The notes under the pieces are model-generated. The model worked only from the letters and a program-made list of their open reading frames with translations. It did no database searches and was not told the DNA's origin. From CAWIMX01 sp963837345 (GTDB lineage: Bacteria > Acidobacteriota > Vicinamibacteria > Vicinamibacterales > CAVVIG01): a stretch of 64,000 nt of DNA. The DNA is taken from contig CAWIMX010000001.1 of the NCBI GenBank assembly GCA_963837345.1, positions 2,418,001 through 2,482,000 of the forward strand. The letters are read 5' to 3'. Position numbers and translations under genes: made by a program. The first letter of the stretch is position 1, and each line of letters begins with the position of its first letter. Below are positions 15,326 to 27,555 of the stretch, piece by piece.

Positions 15326-18262
15326 TTAGAAGTGAACCTGCCCGCCGATGCTGAACAACCGTCCCAGCAGGATCTGCGTGGGTTGGTCGAGCGAACGGCC
15401 GAAGGTCTGCACAGTGGCCACCGGCGTACTGGCGTTGAGGACGTTGAAGATATCGAGCTGCACTTGCCAGTTGCCGTGGCCGAGCGGGAACTTCTTGGCG
15501 ACGCGCAGATCGAGCTGGTTGAGCCGATCGAGGAACTTCGTGCCCGGCGCGATGAGCGGCACGGTTTCGGCCGACTGGTTCAGCCCCGGCACCACCTTGG
15601 GACTGATCTTGTACTGCACGTCGAGCCACGGCGCCGCCGCCGACCCGCCGCTCCCCGACCCGTAGTTCTGGGTGCCCGGGTAGCTTTGGAATGTGCCGCT
15701 GAATTCCACGCCCGCCGGCAACGGATAGTTGCCCGACAGTTTGAACTGCGTGCGGAACGGGATGCTGAGCTGGGACTGGTCGCAGTAGATCGTGGCGTTC
15801 GGGTTCGAGGCGGACGTCGTCCCGAGCGTGGTGTGGTAGACGTTCGCGCCGACGTACGGCTGGCAGTTGTTCGCCACCGTCCGATCCATCGTCAGCCCGC
15901 CGAACGCGTTCGCCCCGTGCGGCAGCCTGGCGTTGAACGACACCTCGATGCCGTTGTAGTTGCGCGAGTTCGTGTCCGAGTTGCTGTCGACGATGTCGAT
16001 GGCGCCGACCTTGTCCTTGGCCAGGCTGTAGACCGTGAGCGCCGACCCGTCGAGCGGGTTTGTGGTGGCGATCGGCGTCCAGTCGGACGGGGAGATCGCC
16101 AGGTTGTCCGAGTAGAACAGCCGATGGTAGTCGCGGCGGTAGTAACCGACCGTCGCCGCGACGCCAGGGACGATCTGCCGTTGTACGCTGATGGTAAATT
16201 CATTGTCGTACGGTCGCTTGATGCCCGGATCGGGCCGTCGCTCCGGCTTGATGCCGAAGCTGGCGTTCTGCGACGCACCGATCTCGTTGTCCTGGGCGAT
16301 GTCGTCGCCGTTCAGATCGCTCCAGGTCCGCGTGTCGGTCGCCTGGAACAGCGGGTCGTAGATCTGCGCGAAGCCCACCGTGGAGAAGGAGACCATGTAT
16401 CTTCCCCAGCTGCTCTTGACGGCCGTCGTGCCGTCGCCGAACAGGTCCCAGCTCAGGCCCACGCGCGGCGACACGTCGTTCCAGTTCGGGTAGTCCTTCA
16501 CCTCGGGGAACGACCGGCCCGGCACGAAGCGCCCCGCCCCGACCGCCGCCGCCTGGATCGAGGTGTTGAAGTGCTCGAACCGGATGCCGCCCGTGACGGT
16601 CACGCGCTTCATCGTCCAGTTGTCCTGCGCGTAAACGCCCAGGTCGGCGTTCAGGTTCTGCTTGCTGTCGACCGGCGTGTTGTAGACGGTGACCGAATCC
16701 GGTTTGCCGCTGCGGTAGCGTTGCACCAGGTCGATGCCGAAGGCCGGGTTCGAGGGGTCTGCCTGCTGGAACTCGTAGGTGTTCCGGTTGAAGCCGTAGC
16801 CCCACTGCAGGCCGACCTTGACGGCGTGCGACCCGGTGACGTACGACAGCGCGCCGTTCCAGTTGCGCTGGACCGGCACGTGCAGGTGGTACGGGCCCGA
16901 CGTCGCGCCCCACCGGGTGCCCAGGACGATGTCCTGCTTCGGAATGGCGAGCGTGCCGGCGGTCGACGGCTCGAGTTCCGCCGTGGTGTAGGTCTCGTTG
17001 TTGGACGACCAGCCGAACTCGGCGAGCAGCTTGTTCGAGAGCGTGCCCGTGTACTTCGCCTGCCCCGTGTAGTAGATGCCGTGCTTCGGGTCGCGAATGC
17101 TGAACGCCTCTTCGGTGTAGTTCGCCGCCCCCTCATGGAAGCGATACTTGAAGATGCGATCCAGATAGGCGCCGAACTTGTGCTTCGGCGTCGCCTGCCA
17201 GGTGAGCCGCAGCTCCTGGCTCCGGATGTGGTTGTTGTCCACGACCTGTTGCGACTCATCCGGCTGGTAGGTGAGGTGCGTCGGATCACCGTTGTAGAAC
17301 GCGTTGGCCACGCCCTGGTTCACGCCCCAGTGCCGGAACGATCCGAAGAACCACACTTTGTCCCTCACGATCGGGCCGCCGGCACCGAGGTTGAGGTCGT
17401 GGATGGAGTCGACGGTGTCGCCCGCCTTGAGACCCTGGTCGATGAGTTTCTGCGTCAGGTTGTCGGACTGCAGGCTGCTGCCCGTGCCTGAGTAGAAGAC
17501 GTCGCCGGTGAACTGATTGCCGCCCTCTTTGGGAATCATGTTCAGCAGCACGCCGCCGCTCGACGTCTCGGCCGAAATGGCGCCGGTCTGATAGCTGAAC
17601 TCCTGAAACATGCCTTCGTTGAAGTAGTTCTGAATGGCGCCGTCGCCCTCGATGCCCTTGACGGACATCCCGTCGACCTGGATGGCGTTGTCTTTCGGGT
17701 CGCCGCCATGGGCGATGAGGTAGCGCTGCTGCATGCCGGCCGCGCCGCCCACGTCGGGTCCCGACTTCTGGACGCCGGCCATGAGCGTGCCGACCGACTG
17801 GATGTTGCGCCCGCCGGTGGGCACCGCGTCGAGCAGCTCTTTGCGGAGCACCTGCTGTTGGGCGATGCTCTGGACGTCGACGACCGGCGACTGGCCGGCG
17901 ACGGTGACGGTTTCTTCGATGGCGCCGACGCGCATCTCGGCGTTGACCGGGGCGGTGAAGTTCACCGGCAGCTCGACGCCCTCACGCCGGACGGTGTTGA
18001 AGCCGGGCAGGGTGAAGGCGACGGTGTAGGTGCCGGGGCGCAGGTTCACGATCTTGTACTGCCCCCGCCCGTCGGTCACCGCGCTCCGGACGCCCTCGAT
18101 GAGCGCCGGGCTCGACGCCTCCACGGTCACCCCCGGCAGCACGGCGCCCGAGGAATCCTTGACGACGCCGGCGATCGAGCTCTGTGCGCTCGCGGTGCCG
18201 GACGCGAGCGCCAACCCCACGACGATGAGAAAGGATAGCCTGCCAATCCACTGGTGTCTCAT
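15326..18262 (-). CDS. Oar-type TonB-dependent receptor, tandem paralogue 2
   Basis: 978-residue outer-membrane receptor with the same layout as its neighbours: signal peptide ending GTASAQ, carboxypeptidase-like regulatory domain (AGVVKDSSGAVLPGVTVEAS), plug (IQVDGMSVKGIEGDGAIQN) and barrel ending SIGGQVHF. It shares long near-identical DNA blocks with paralogue 3, for example around 16830-17060 and 17590-18060. Other parts, such as the loop around residues 500-520 and the region near NNCQPYVGANVY, differ. That mosaic fits duplication with later gene conversion or loop diversification. The leader resembles that of paralogue 1, not paralogue 3. A conserved Cys pair (NNCQPY and IYCDQS) occurs in all three barrels. 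Confidence 0.95.
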   Translation of the reverse strand: MRHQWIGRLSFLIVVGLALASGTASAQSSIAGVVKDSSGAVLPGVTVEASSPALIEGVRSAVTDGRGQYKIVNLRPGTYTVAFTLPGFNTVRREGVELPVNFTAPVNAEMRVGAIEETVTVAGQSPVVDVQSIAQQQVLRKELLDAVPTGGRNIQSVGTLMAGVQKSGPDVGGAAGMQQRYLIAHGGDPKDNAIQVDGMSVKGIEGDGAIQNYFNEGMFQEFSYQTGAISAETSSGGVLLNMIPKEGGNQFTGDVFYSGTGSSLQSDNLTQKLIDQGLKAGDTVDSIHDLNLGAGGPIVRDKVWFFGSFRHWGVNQGVANAFYNGDPTHLTYQPDESQQVVDNNHIRSQELRLTWQATPKHKFGAYLDRIFKYRFHEGAANYTEEAFSIRDPKHGIYYTGQAKYTGTLSNKLLAEFGWSSNNETYTTAELEPSTAGTLAIPKQDIVLGTRWGATSGPYHLHVPVQRNWNGALSYVTGSHAVKVGLQWGYGFNRNTYEFQQADPSNPAFGIDLVQRYRSGKPDSVTVYNTPVDSKQNLNADLGVYAQDNWTMKRVTVTGGIRFEHFNTSIQAAAVGAGRFVPGRSFPEVKDYPNWNDVSPRVGLSWDLFGDGTTAVKSSWGRYMVSFSTVGFAQIYDPLFQATDTRTWSDLNGDDIAQDNEIGASQNASFGIKPERRPDPGIKRPYDNEFTISVQRQIVPGVAATVGYYRRDYHRLFYSDNLAISPSDWTPIATTNPLDGSALTVYSLAKDKVGAIDIVDSNSDTNSRNYNGIEVSFNARLPHGANAFGGLTMDRTVANNCQPYVGANVYHTTLGTTSASNPNATIYCDQSQLSIPFRTQFKLSGNYPLPAGVEFSGTFQSYPGTQNYGSGSGGSAAAPWLDVQYKISPKVVPGLNQSAETVPLIAPGTKFLDRLNQLDLRVAKKFPLGHGNWQVQLDIFNVLNASTPVATVQTFGRSLDQPTQILLGRLFSIGGQVHF
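17588..18060 (-). repeat. near-identical block shared by receptor paralogues 2 and 3 (also 20877-21349)
   Basis: The DNA encoding the regulatory domain and plug is almost the same at 17588-18060 and 20877-21349, differing by only a few bases where I compared it, including silent sites. Paralogue 1 (about 14296-14770) is close but with more differences. Identity at silent sites implies recent copying or gene conversion rather than selection on protein alone. Confidence 0.8.
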
Positions 18263-18294
18263 TCTTCCCCCTTCTGCTTCGGGTCCTGAGTCAC

Positions 18295-18300
18295 CTTATA
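18295..18300 (-). promoter_or_regulatory. conserved -10-like TATAAG of receptor paralogue 2
   Basis: Minus-strand TATATAAGG lies 33-38 bases before the ATG at 18262, matching the paralogue 1 arrangement (GTGAC before it, GTG.CTCA after it, AGGGGG near the start codon). The match is in non-coding DNA, so it is likely functional. Confidence 0.45.
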
Positions 18301-18365
18301 TATGTCACTGACGTTTAGTTATGACTTCATTATGTAGCCTTATTTATACGTTTCTGTTTCGATAT

Positions 18366-18389
18366 ACCATCCTGTTGGATTCGATCCAA
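18366..18389. repeat. 24-base repeat carrying a TCG-centred palindrome (copy B)
   Basis: Exact second copy of 15071-15094, with the palindrome at 18375-18389. Position relative to the downstream start codon is within three bases of copy A. No full copy is found before paralogue 3; only a GGATCCAA half-like stretch occurs near 21688-21695. Confidence 0.6.
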
Positions 18390-18560
18390 GGACACGGTGG
18401 ACTGGTTGGTCTTCGAACGGCGGCCTCTCGAGCCATCCGCTTGACATACTCTTGAGAATCAATGAGTTCGCCAGAAAATGCAGCACATAGTCTTATGTTT
18501 ATGTAGACATAAATAATTAATTATGAATCGACTCGTGGCCAGGGAGGTGGAGTGGAGAGG

Positions 18561-18601
18561 GGCCGCACGCCCAGGGGCTGTCTGCCCCCGGGCGTACGGC
18601 C
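18561..18601 (-). terminator. long GC hairpin after receptor paralogue 3
   Basis: Arms made of GGCCG, ACGCCC and GGGGC pair with GCCCC, GGGCGT and CGGCC, with single-base interruptions and a TGTCT loop. It starts 17 bases beyond the stop of the minus-strand gene 18618-21548. No T tract follows directly. All three receptor genes end with such a hairpin 14-17 bases past the stop. Confidence 0.55.
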
Positions 18602-18617
18602 GCCAGCGCGTGCCGTC

Positions 18618-21548
18618 TTAGAAGTGAAGCTGTCCGCCGATGCTGAAGAGTCGTCCCAGCAGGATCTGCGTGGGCTGATCGAGCGACTTGCCAAAGGTCT
18701 CGTTTCTCGAGACGGGCGTGCTCGCGTTGAACAGGTTGAAGATATCGAGCTGCACCTGCCAGCTTCCATGGCCGAGCGGGAACTTCTTCGCAAAGCGGAT
18801 GTCGGTCTGGTTGAGGCGATCGAGGTACTTCGTGCCCGGGGGAATCAGGGGCACCGTTTCCGAGGACTGGTTCAGTCCAGGCACCACCTTGGGGCTGATC
18901 TTGTACTGGACGGGCAGCCAGAGCGCCGCCGCGCGCCCGCCGGATCCGGAGCCGTAATTGATCGTGCCCGGGTAGCTCTGGAACGTCCCGCTGAACTCCA
19001 CGCCCCCCGGCAGCGGATAGTTCCCCGACACCTTGAACTGCGTCCGGAACGGAATGCTGAGCTGCGTCTCGTCGCAGTAAATCGTCCAGTTCGGATTCGA
19101 GGCTCCCGTCGTCGGCGTGCTCGCATCGTAGATGCGCTGGCCGACGTACGGCTGGCAGTTGTTCGAAACCGTGTGGTCCGTCGTCAACCCGCCGAACAGG
19201 TTCGCCCCGCGCGGCAGGCGGGCGTTGAACGACAGCTCGAATCCGTTGTAGGTGCGTGAGTTGGTGTCCGAGTTGCTGTCGACGATGTCGATGGCGCCGA
19301 CCTTGTCCTTGGCCAGGCTGTAGACGGTGAGCGACGACCCGTCGAGCGGGTTCGTGATGGCGATCGGCGTCCAGTCGGACGGCGAGATCGCCAGATTGTC
19401 CGAGTAGAACAGCCGATGGTAATCGCGGCGATAGTACCCGAAGGTCACCGCGACGCCCGGCGCGACCTGCCGCTGCACGCTGGCCGTGAATTCGTTGTTG
19501 TACGGCCGCTTGATGCCGGGGTCCGGACGCCGTTCGGGCTTCACGCCGAAGCTCGCGTTCTGCGAGAGGCCGATCTCGTTGTCCTGGGCGATGTCGTCGC
19601 CGTTCAGGTCGCTCCACGTCCGGGTGTCGGTCGCCTGGAACAGCGGATCGTAGACCTGCGCGAAGCCGACGGTTGAGAAGGACGTCATGTACTTGCCCCA
19701 GCTGCTCTTGACGGCCGTCGTGCCGTCGCCGAACAGGTCCCATGCGATGCCCACGCGCGGCGCTACGTCGTTCCAGTTCGGGTAGTCCGTCACCTCGGGA
19801 AAGGAGCGCGCCGGCACGAAGCGGCCGCCCGGTGAGGTCGACTGCGCGATCGACGTGTTGAAGTGTTCGAACCGGATCCCGCCCGTGACCGTGACGCGTT
19901 TCAGGGTCCAGTTGTCCTGCGCGTAGACGCCCAGGTCGGCGTTGAGGTTCTGCTTGCTGTCGACCGGCGTGTTGTAGACGGTGACCGAATCCGGCTTGCC
20001 GCTGCGGTACCGCTGCACCAGGTCGATGCCCAAGCCCGAATCAGGCCCGGCCTGCTGGAACTCGTAGGTGTTCCGGTTGAAGCCGTAGCCCCAGTTCATG
20101 CCGACCTTGACGGCGTGCGACCCGGTGACGTACGACAGCGCGCCGTTCCAGTTGCGCTGGACCGGCACGTGCAGGTGGTACGGGCCCGACGTCGCGCCCC
20201 ACCGGGTGCCCAGGACGATGTCCTGTTTCGGAATGGCGAGCGTGCCGGCGGTCGACGGCTCGAGTTCCGCCGTCGTGTAGGTCTCGTTGTTCGACGACCA
20301 GCCGAATTCCGCAAGCAGCTTGTTCGAGAGCGTGCCCGTGTACTTCGCCTGCGCCGTGTAGTAGATGCCGTGCTTCGGGTCGCGGATGCTGAACGCCTCT
20401 TCGGTGTAGTTCGCCGCCCCCTCATGGAAGCGGTACTTGAAGATGCGATCCAGATAGGCGCTGAACTTGTGCTGCGACGTCGCCTGCCAGGTGAGCCGCA
20501 GCTCCTGGCTCCGGATGTGGTTGTTGTCCACGACCTGTTGCGACTCATCCGGCTGGTAGGTGAGGTGCGTCGGATCACTGTTGTAGAACGCGTTGGCCAC
20601 GCCCTGGTTCACGCCCCAGTGCCGGAACGATCCGAAGAACCACAGCTTGTCCCGCGCAATCGGACCGCCGGCGCCGAGGTTGAGGTCGTGGATGGACTCG
20701 ACGGTGTCGCCGGCCTTCACGCCCTGGTCGATCAGATCCTGCGTCAGGTTGTCCGACTGCAGGCTGCTGCCGGTGGCCGAGTAGAACACGTCGCCGGTGA
20801 ACTGATTGCCGCCTTCCTTGGGAATCATGTTCAGCAGCACGCCGCCGCTCGACGTCTCGGCGGTGATGGCGCCGGTCTGATAGCTGAACTCCTGGAACAT
20901 GCCTTCGTTGAAGTAGTTCTGAATGGCGCCGTCGCCCTCGATGCCCTTGACGGACATCCCGTCGACCTGGATGGCGTTGTCTTTCGGGTCGCCGCCATGG
21001 GCGATGAGGTAGCGCTGCTGCATGCCGGCCGCGCCGCCCACGTCGGGTCCCGACTTCTGGACGCCGGCCATGAGCGTGCCGACCGACTGGATGTTGCGCC
21101 CGCCGGTGGGCACCGCGTCGAGCAGCTCCTTGCGGAGCACCTGCTGTTGGGCGATGCTCTGGACGTCGACGACCGGCGACTGGCCGGCGACGGTGACGGT
21201 TTCTTCGATGGCGCCGACGCGCATCTCGGCGTTGACCGGGGCGGTGAAGTTCACCGGCAGCTCGACGCCCTCACGCCGGACGGTGTTGAAGCCGGGCAGG
21301 GTGAAGGCGACGGTGTAGGTGCCGGGCCGCAGGTTCACGATCTTGTACTGGCCCGACCCATCGGTGACCGCGCTGCGCACGCCTTCGATGAGCGCCGGGC
21401 TCGAGGCCTCGACCGTCACCCCCGGCAGCACGGCTCCTGAGGAGTCCTTGACCACGCCCGCAATTGCGCTTTGCGCGGAAGCCGTCCCGACCGACAGTGC
21501 CCCGCACGCCAGCACAAGGAAACACAAGCCCGTCCATCTGTGCTTCAT
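18618..21548 (-). CDS. Oar-type TonB-dependent receptor, tandem paralogue 3
   Basis: 976-residue outer-membrane receptor. It has a signal peptide (LVLACGALSVGTASAQ), regulatory domain, plug and barrel ending SIGGQLHF, as in its two neighbours. Much of its barrel matches paralogue 2 nearly base for base, while parts near residues 490-505 (QQAGPDSGLGIDL) and 565-580 differ. The upstream region is unlike the other two: a strong AAGGAGG six bases before ATG and a longer leader. It is the first of the three in the direction of transcription and may be controlled separately. Ligand unknown. Confidence 0.95.
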   Translation of the reverse strand: MKHRWTGLCFLVLACGALSVGTASAQSAIAGVVKDSSGAVLPGVTVEASSPALIEGVRSAVTDGSGQYKIVNLRPGTYTVAFTLPGFNTVRREGVELPVNFTAPVNAEMRVGAIEETVTVAGQSPVVDVQSIAQQQVLRKELLDAVPTGGRNIQSVGTLMAGVQKSGPDVGGAAGMQQRYLIAHGGDPKDNAIQVDGMSVKGIEGDGAIQNYFNEGMFQEFSYQTGAITAETSSGGVLLNMIPKEGGNQFTGDVFYSATGSSLQSDNLTQDLIDQGVKAGDTVESIHDLNLGAGGPIARDKLWFFGSFRHWGVNQGVANAFYNSDPTHLTYQPDESQQVVDNNHIRSQELRLTWQATSQHKFSAYLDRIFKYRFHEGAANYTEEAFSIRDPKHGIYYTAQAKYTGTLSNKLLAEFGWSSNNETYTTAELEPSTAGTLAIPKQDIVLGTRWGATSGPYHLHVPVQRNWNGALSYVTGSHAVKVGMNWGYGFNRNTYEFQQAGPDSGLGIDLVQRYRSGKPDSVTVYNTPVDSKQNLNADLGVYAQDNWTLKRVTVTGGIRFEHFNTSIAQSTSPGGRFVPARSFPEVTDYPNWNDVAPRVGIAWDLFGDGTTAVKSSWGKYMTSFSTVGFAQVYDPLFQATDTRTWSDLNGDDIAQDNEIGLSQNASFGVKPERRPDPGIKRPYNNEFTASVQRQVAPGVAVTFGYYRRDYHRLFYSDNLAISPSDWTPIAITNPLDGSSLTVYSLAKDKVGAIDIVDSNSDTNSRTYNGFELSFNARLPRGANLFGGLTTDHTVSNNCQPYVGQRIYDASTPTTGASNPNWTIYCDETQLSIPFRTQFKVSGNYPLPGGVEFSGTFQSYPGTINYGSGSGGRAAALWLPVQYKISPKVVPGLNQSSETVPLIPPGTKYLDRLNQTDIRFAKKFPLGHGSWQVQLDIFNLFNASTPVSRNETFGKSLDQPTQILLGRLFSIGGQLHF

Positions 21549-21623
21549 GGGTCCTCCTTGGCGTTCTGCGAATTACCGTGTTGCCGCCGCCGACGAGAAC
21601 GGCAGCAACCATCTCGTGGTCAA

Positions 21624-21632
21624 CTTTATATA
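21624..21632 (-). promoter_or_regulatory. possible -10 region (TATATAAAG) of receptor paralogue 3
   Basis: Minus-strand TATATAAAG lies about 76-84 bases before the ATG at 21548 in an AT-rich stretch. It resembles the TATATAAGG of paralogue 2, but the rest of the leader is not shared. The remaining spacer to 21770 holds no gene that I can see. Confidence 0.35.
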
Positions 21633-21770
21633 GAATTTATAAACAAATAAGCATGATTTTATACTTTTGGCGCATTGTTCCCGGACGGGATCCAAAAAAA
21701 CGTCCCGAAGGGCCGCGCCGATCGTGAGACTTGCCTGAATCTCGTTTAGATAGAGTTAGTTAGACCGATC

Positions 21771-22763
21771 TCAGACCTTCCAGCCCTGGAGCATTCGCAT
21801 GTAGTTACCCCGCTCGTACGCCTCAGGGTCGGGCACCCGCTCGAGACTCATGTTGCCCCGCATCTCGTTCAACGAGTACCACTCGTGCTCGCGCATCCAT
21901 CCCTTCACGCCGCCGATCATCGCCCGCAGGCGACTCGGGCCGTGGCGAAGCAGCGCCGACACGACCTGCGTCGCCGACGCCCCGGCCATGGTCGCCTTGA
22001 TCACGTCGACCGACGTATGGACGCCGCCGGTGATCGCCAGGGCGGCCCGGATGCGTCCGGCCAGGATGGCGGTCCAGTGCAGGCGCAGCAGCAGGTCGGA
22101 CGATGTCGAGAGGTGGAGCTCGCGTGACAGCTCCAGGTCCGCGGGATCGATGTCGGGCTGGTAGAAGCGGTTGAACAGGATGAGGGCATCGGCCCCCGCG
22201 CGATCGAGCTCCCGCGCAACATGCGGGAGGGACGTGAAGAACGGCGACAACTTCACCGCGACCGGCACGCGCACGCTGCGCTTCACCTCTCGGACGATCT
22301 CGACGGTCTGCCGCTCGATGTCGGCGCCGCTGACCTCGGGATCGGTGGCAACGCGGTAGACGTTCAGCTCGAGGGCGTCGGCGCCCGCCTGCGCCATCAA
22401 CGCGGCGAATTCCAGCCAGCCGCCGGGAGTGGTGCCGTTGAGCGAGGCGACGACGGGCACGGCGACCGCCTCCTTCACCCGTCGCAGGTGCTCGAGGTAC
22501 GCGTCGGTGCCCAGGACGAATGCGTGCGGGTCCGGAAAGTACGTGCCTGCCTCGGCGAACGACTCGGCGTGGCTGTCGAGGTGGACGTGCTCCGCCAGCT
22601 GTTCCAGCACGATCTGCTCTTCGAACAGCGATCGGAGGACGATGGCGGGGGCGCCGGCGTCTTCGAGCTGGCGGACGCTGTCGAGCTCGTCGGAGAGCGG
22701 CGACGCGCCGGGCACGATCGGGTGAGGAAGCGTGAACCCAAGATACGGGGTGCTGAGATCCAT
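21771..22763 (-). CDS. dihydroorotate dehydrogenase-like flavoprotein
   Basis: 330-residue TIM-barrel protein similar to class 1 dihydroorotate dehydrogenases. N-terminal MDLSTPYLGFTLPHPIVPG, then VVASLNGTTPGGWLEFA, ALELNVYRVATDPEVSG and VAVKLSPFFTSLPHVAREL correspond to the FMN/substrate strands; the C-terminal part ALAITGGVHTSVDVIKATMAGA is the phosphate-binding half. It starts three bases after the nifJ stop, so the two form an operon. The pairing with pyruvate:ferredoxin oxidoreductase suggests a redox role rather than simply pyrimidine synthesis; its true substrate is not shown. No iron-sulfur Cys cluster is visible. Confidence 0.85.
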   Translation of the reverse strand: MDLSTPYLGFTLPHPIVPGASPLSDELDSVRQLEDAGAPAIVLRSLFEEQIVLEQLAEHVHLDSHAESFAEAGTYFPDPHAFVLGTDAYLEHLRRVKEAVAVPVVASLNGTTPGGWLEFAALMAQAGADALELNVYRVATDPEVSGADIERQTVEIVREVKRSVRVPVAVKLSPFFTSLPHVARELDRAGADALILFNRFYQPDIDPADLELSRELHLSTSSDLLLRLHWTAILAGRIRAALAITGGVHTSVDVIKATMAGASATQVVSALLRHGPSRLRAMIGGVKGWMREHEWYSLNEMRGNMSLERVPDPEAYERGNYMRMLQGWKV

Positions 22764-22766
22764 CGC

Positions 22767-26346
<3,580 letters not shown>

Positions 26347-26371
26347 TGAGGGCCTCCAGGCACGAAACAGC

Positions 26372-26402
26372 GGCGGCACTGCCGGAAATCCGGCACGCCG
26401 CC
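26372..26402 (-). terminator. hairpin between oppF and nifJ
   Basis: GGCGGC and TGCCGG pair with CCGGCA and GCCGCC, around AAAT with a small internal bulge. It lies 82 bases after oppF and 26 bases before nifJ. A short TGTTT follows on the minus strand. It could end the opp transcript or act as a leader hairpin for nifJ. Confidence 0.4.
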
Positions 26403-26484
26403 CTTTCGGATCCGCGGAAATTGCGTCACTGGCCGGGGGGGTTGCAGGATCAGTACCGGCCCCGACGCCCGGGCGCCTCCGGCG

Positions 26485-27555
26485 CTAGGCGGATGCAGGC
26501 GCGACGCCGGGCACGGCATACACGGCACCGGCCGGCACCGAATCGATGTCGGGATGTTCCGCGCTGATGCGGATGCAGGCGGCCAGGTGACCGGGCGTGA
26601 TCTCCACCAGCCGCGGCTCGATCTCGCGGCAGGCGTCCACCATGTAGGGGCAGCGCGTGTGGAACCGGCATCCCGACGGGGGGGCGATCGGCGAGGGCAC
26701 GTCGCCCTGGAGCACGATGCGGCGCCTCCGTCTTTCAGCGACGGGATCGGGCAGCGGTACGGCCGAAATGAGGGCCTTCGTATACGGCATCAGCGGATGG
26801 TCGTAGATGTCTCTGGCGCCTGCCAGTTCCACGATTCGTCCCAGATACATCACCGCGACCCGATCCGAGGAGTGACGGATGGCCCGCAGATCGTGCGAGA
26901 TGAAGAAAAAGGTCAGCCGGCGCTCCCGCTGCAGCCGCTCCACGAGATTCAGAATCTGCGCCTGGATCGAGACGTCGAGGGCGGAGATGGGCTCGTCGGC
27001 GACGATGAACTCCGGGTCGCCTGCCAGGGCGCGTGCGATACCGACGCGCTGCTGCTGACCGCCCGAGAATTCGTGCGGATAGCGGTTGATGTAGCGCGCG
27101 CTCAGACCGACCGTGGCCATCAGGTCGCGCACCCGGGTCGCGAGCGCGGCGCCGCGCGCCAGTCCGAAGGTGCGGAGGGGTTCGCCGATGATCTGTCCGA
27201 CCGTCATGCGGGGATCGAGCGACGCGTACGGATCCTGGAAGATCATCTGCATGTGCTGCCGCTGGCGGCGGAGCGCCGACGCGTCCAGCGTGGTCAGGTC
27301 CGTGCCGCGGAAGCGGACGCGTCCGGCAGTCGGCTCGACCAGCCGCAGCAGCGCTCGTCCGAGGGTGGTCTTGCCGCAGCCGCTTTCGCCGACGAGCCCG
27401 AGCGTTTCGCCGGCCTGGATCTCGAGCGACACGCCGTCCACGCTCTTCACCACGAGGGGCGAGCGGCTGCCGCCCGTGAGCCGGTCGAACAGCGTCCCGC
27501 CGCCCAGGTCGAAGTGGACTTTGAGGTCTTCGGTGGCGACGAGCGGGGCGGTCAT
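26485..27555 (-). CDS. oppF: oligopeptide ABC transporter ATPase OppF
   Basis: Cytoplasmic ATPase subunit of 356 residues that drives peptide import with OppD. Walker A GLVGESGCGKTTLGRALL, Q loop MQMIFQDPYASLDPR, signature EFSGGQQQRVGIARAL, Walker B FIVADEPISALDVSIQAQ and the switch His in FFFISHDLRAIRH are all intact. The C-terminal oligopeptide-transporter extension has the usual Cys-rich GCRFHTRCPYMVDAC. ATG 27555 overlaps the oppD stop (ATGA). It is the last gene of oppABCDF in transcription order. Confidence 0.94.
   Translation of the reverse strand: MTAPLVATEDLKVHFDLGGGTLFDRLTGGSRSPLVVKSVDGVSLEIQAGETLGLVGESGCGKTTLGRALLRLVEPTAGRVRFRGTDLTTLDASALRRQRQHMQMIFQDPYASLDPRMTVGQIIGEPLRTFGLARGAALATRVRDLMATVGLSARYINRYPHEFSGGQQQRVGIARALAGDPEFIVADEPISALDVSIQAQILNLVERLQRERRLTFFFISHDLRAIRHSSDRVAVMYLGRIVELAGARDIYDHPLMPYTKALISAVPLPDPVAERRRRRIVLQGDVPSPIAPPSGCRFHTRCPYMVDACREIEPRLVEITPGHLAACIRISAEHPDIDSVPAGAVYAVPGVAPASA

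Larger units (their letters stand above)
18263..18617. other. AT-rich spacer between receptor paralogues 2 and 3
   Basis: About 355 bases, strongly AT-rich in 18300-18360 and 18470-18535. It holds the paralogue 2 leader, the second copy of the 24-base repeat and the long GC hairpin after paralogue 3. A TTGACA at 18441-18446 on the plus strand has no matching -10 at the right distance. No small gene is convincing. Confidence 0.65.

Noticed and set aside
18441..18464. Plus-strand promoter starting with TTGACA in the spacer between receptors 2 and 3
   Set aside because: No -10 element at 16-18 bases and no gene downstream on that strand.
12082..21440. Several long plus-strand frames opposite the three receptor genes
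   Set aside because: They repeat in the same way as the receptors do, because they are the complement of the repeated coding DNA; they show no protein-like features.
12076..21548. Receptor triplication as a mobile element or composite transposon
   Set aside because: No transposase, terminal inverted repeats or target duplications; head-to-tail gene duplication explains it.
21681..21705. Inverted repeat around an A7 run as a terminator after receptor 3
   Set aside because: Arms are only five bases with a 12-base loop, and it lies upstream, not downstream, of the receptor gene; likely chance.
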